Shown: positions 5,784-6,743 of the stretch, piece after piece
Numbering within the stretch: position 1 is the first letter of the stretch
Layout: each line of letters begins with the position of its first letter
Assembly: GCA_001767575.1 (NCBI GenBank)
Contig: MELI01000026.1
Span: 14,260-21,002 of the forward strand
Length of the DNA: 6,743 nucleotides
Origin: Candidatus Aquicultor primus
GTDB lineage: Bacteria; Actinomycetota; Aquicultoria; Aquicultorales; Aquicultoraceae
Direction: 5' to 3'
Translations under genes and position numbers: made by a program
Notes under the pieces: model-generated
What the model saw: only the letters and a program-made list of their open reading frames with translations
The model's database searches: none
What the model was told of the DNA's origin: nothing

Positions 5784-6743
5784 TGCCCGGCTCCCGAGAT
5801 TCCCTTTGGTGTAAGTACCGATATGAGTGCTTGTAGTGCTGTGTCGGCAGCTAACGCTATAAAGATAATCGAGATAGCGCCGAGGAGTATCAAGTCGGGG
5901 GCCGCTTGTCCCAGACCTTGAAAGACGAATGTTCCCAAGCCCCCGGCCCCGATGAGCGCCGCTACCGTTGTATTTCCAATCGCCTGGACTGCGGAGGTTC
6001 GAATGCCGGTCAGCACGACCGGCAGCGCCAGCGGTATCTGGACTTTGACAAGCAACTGCCGGCGGCTCATTCCCATGCCGAGCCCGGCATCGATGACCCC
6101 GCGGGGGATTATGGTAAGGCTGGTAAACGTATTTCGCGTAATCGGAAGGAGCGAATATAGGGTAAGCGCGATGAGCGCCGGGGCCGTGCCGATGCCCTTG
6201 ACGCCGAGCTGACGCAAGAACGGCACCGCATCCGAGAAATAGGCCAGCGGTGCTATCAAGAGACCGAACAGGGCCAGGCTCGGTATCGTCTGCACGAAAT
6301 TGACAAATAAGAAGGCCGGTTTCTCCGATGCGCGGTTTTTAAACGCGATTATCCCGAGCGCAACGCCGATTACCGAGCCCATGCTCACGGCAATGCCTGA
6401 AAGCGTCAGGTGCTGGAGTGTCTCCGAGATAAAGCGAGCCTCATTATTGAAAAACTCCTTCGTAATGGATAGCTCATTGAAGAAGCCGCCGATAGTCAAG
6501 AGCGCCGCCCCGCCGAGACCCGCGTAGGTCGTTATGATTTTAAGAACGCGGTATTCGCCAAGATTTTGGCGTGCGGATATCAAAACGATATAAGCGGCTA
6601 GAGTGTTTAACCAGAAACCTGCGCCCAGTGATGTTCGTGAGAATGGGTTTTCGCTCGTGATAAGGTCGCGCGCGGCCGCCCCCGCGCAGATAAAGCCTGC
6701 GACAAGGAGAGCATTGGCGACAATGCCGACGAGGGCATTTCTA
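5780..6743 (-). CDS. yehY: Osmoprotectant ABC transporter permease, YehY-like, 5' end cut by window
   Basis: Second permease of the importer. The frame is open from the stop at 5780-5782 to the last full codon (6740-6742), giving 320 visible residues. A TTG at 6583 would give 267 aa, but the 53 codons before it read as sensible membrane protein: a hydrophobic segment at visible residues 2-23, then NPFSRTSLGAGFW and a second helix that runs straight through the TTG. That TTG is therefore an internal Leu. Further segments lie near 68-88, 112-134, 145-165, 186-201 and in the C-terminal third. The EAA loop is at 217-237 (IDAGLGMGMSRRQLLVKVQIP), and QTIPSLALFGLLI (151-163) is typical of YehY. E. 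coli YehY is about 385 aa, so roughly 60 residues may be missing. It overlaps the ATPase start by 4 bp. Confidence 0.9.
   Translation of the reverse strand, partial: RNALVGIVANALLVAGFICAGAAARDLITSENPFSRTSLGAGFWLNTLAAYIVLISARQNLGEYRVLKIITTYAGLGGAALLTIGGFFNELSITKEFFNNEARFISETLQHLTLSGIAVSMGSVIGVALGIIAFKNRASEKPAFLFVNFVQTIPSLALFGLLIAPLAYFSDAVPFLRQLGVKGIGTAPALIALTLYSLLPITRNTFTSLTIIPRGVIDAGLGMGMSRRQLLVKVQIPLALPVVLTGIRTSAVQAIGNTTVAALIGAGGLGTFVFQGLGQAAPDLILLGAISIIFIALAADTALQALISVLTPKGISGAGQ

Overview
The window is ordinary bacterial DNA of intermediate GC content, with Shine-Dalgarno-led genes, 4-bp gene overlaps and a rho-independent terminator. The gene set is an arylacetate-CoA ligase and a YehYXW/OsmU-type osmoprotectant ABC importer. 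It does not fix a taxon. A stand-alone paaK with no aerobic phenylacetate pathway genes beside it is often seen in anaerobic amino-acid fermenters, but that is inference.

Layout. On the plus strand: paaK (120-1418), a membrane-anchored SH3b protein (1547-2077), an unrecognised soluble protein of 130 aa (2133-2525) and an unrecognised four-helix membrane protein of 139 aa (2668-3087). The last is followed at 3101-3128 by a good intrinsic terminator. On the minus strand, convergent with these, lies a tightly coupled transporter operon read from the right edge: a yehY-like permease (5780 to beyond 6743), a yehX-like ATPase with tandem CBS domains (4683-5783) and a yehW-like permease (3940-4686). 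Each junction overlaps by 4 bp (ATGA and GTGA).

Between the convergent units is a gap of about 850 bases (3088-3939) with no convincing gene. It holds the terminator, a 12-bp perfect palindrome, a 23-nt hairpin and a 13-bp perfect inverted repeat with a 10-nt spacer, plus a few very short open frames.

How the genes work together. The two permeases and the ATPase should form one importer core for a quaternary-amine or related compatible solute. The substrate-binding protein is not in the window. By analogy with the E. coli order osmF-yehY-yehX-yehW it is expected just beyond the right edge. The right-hand permease is truncated by the window: its frame stays open through the last full codon, so the TTG at 6583 that could be taken as its start is an internal leucine codon. 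The plus-strand genes share direction but have gaps of 55-142 bp, and no functional link between them can be read from the sequence.

I found no clearly new system. The parts most worth a second look are the structured gene-poor gap, the two unrecognised small proteins and the CBS-gated ATPase.
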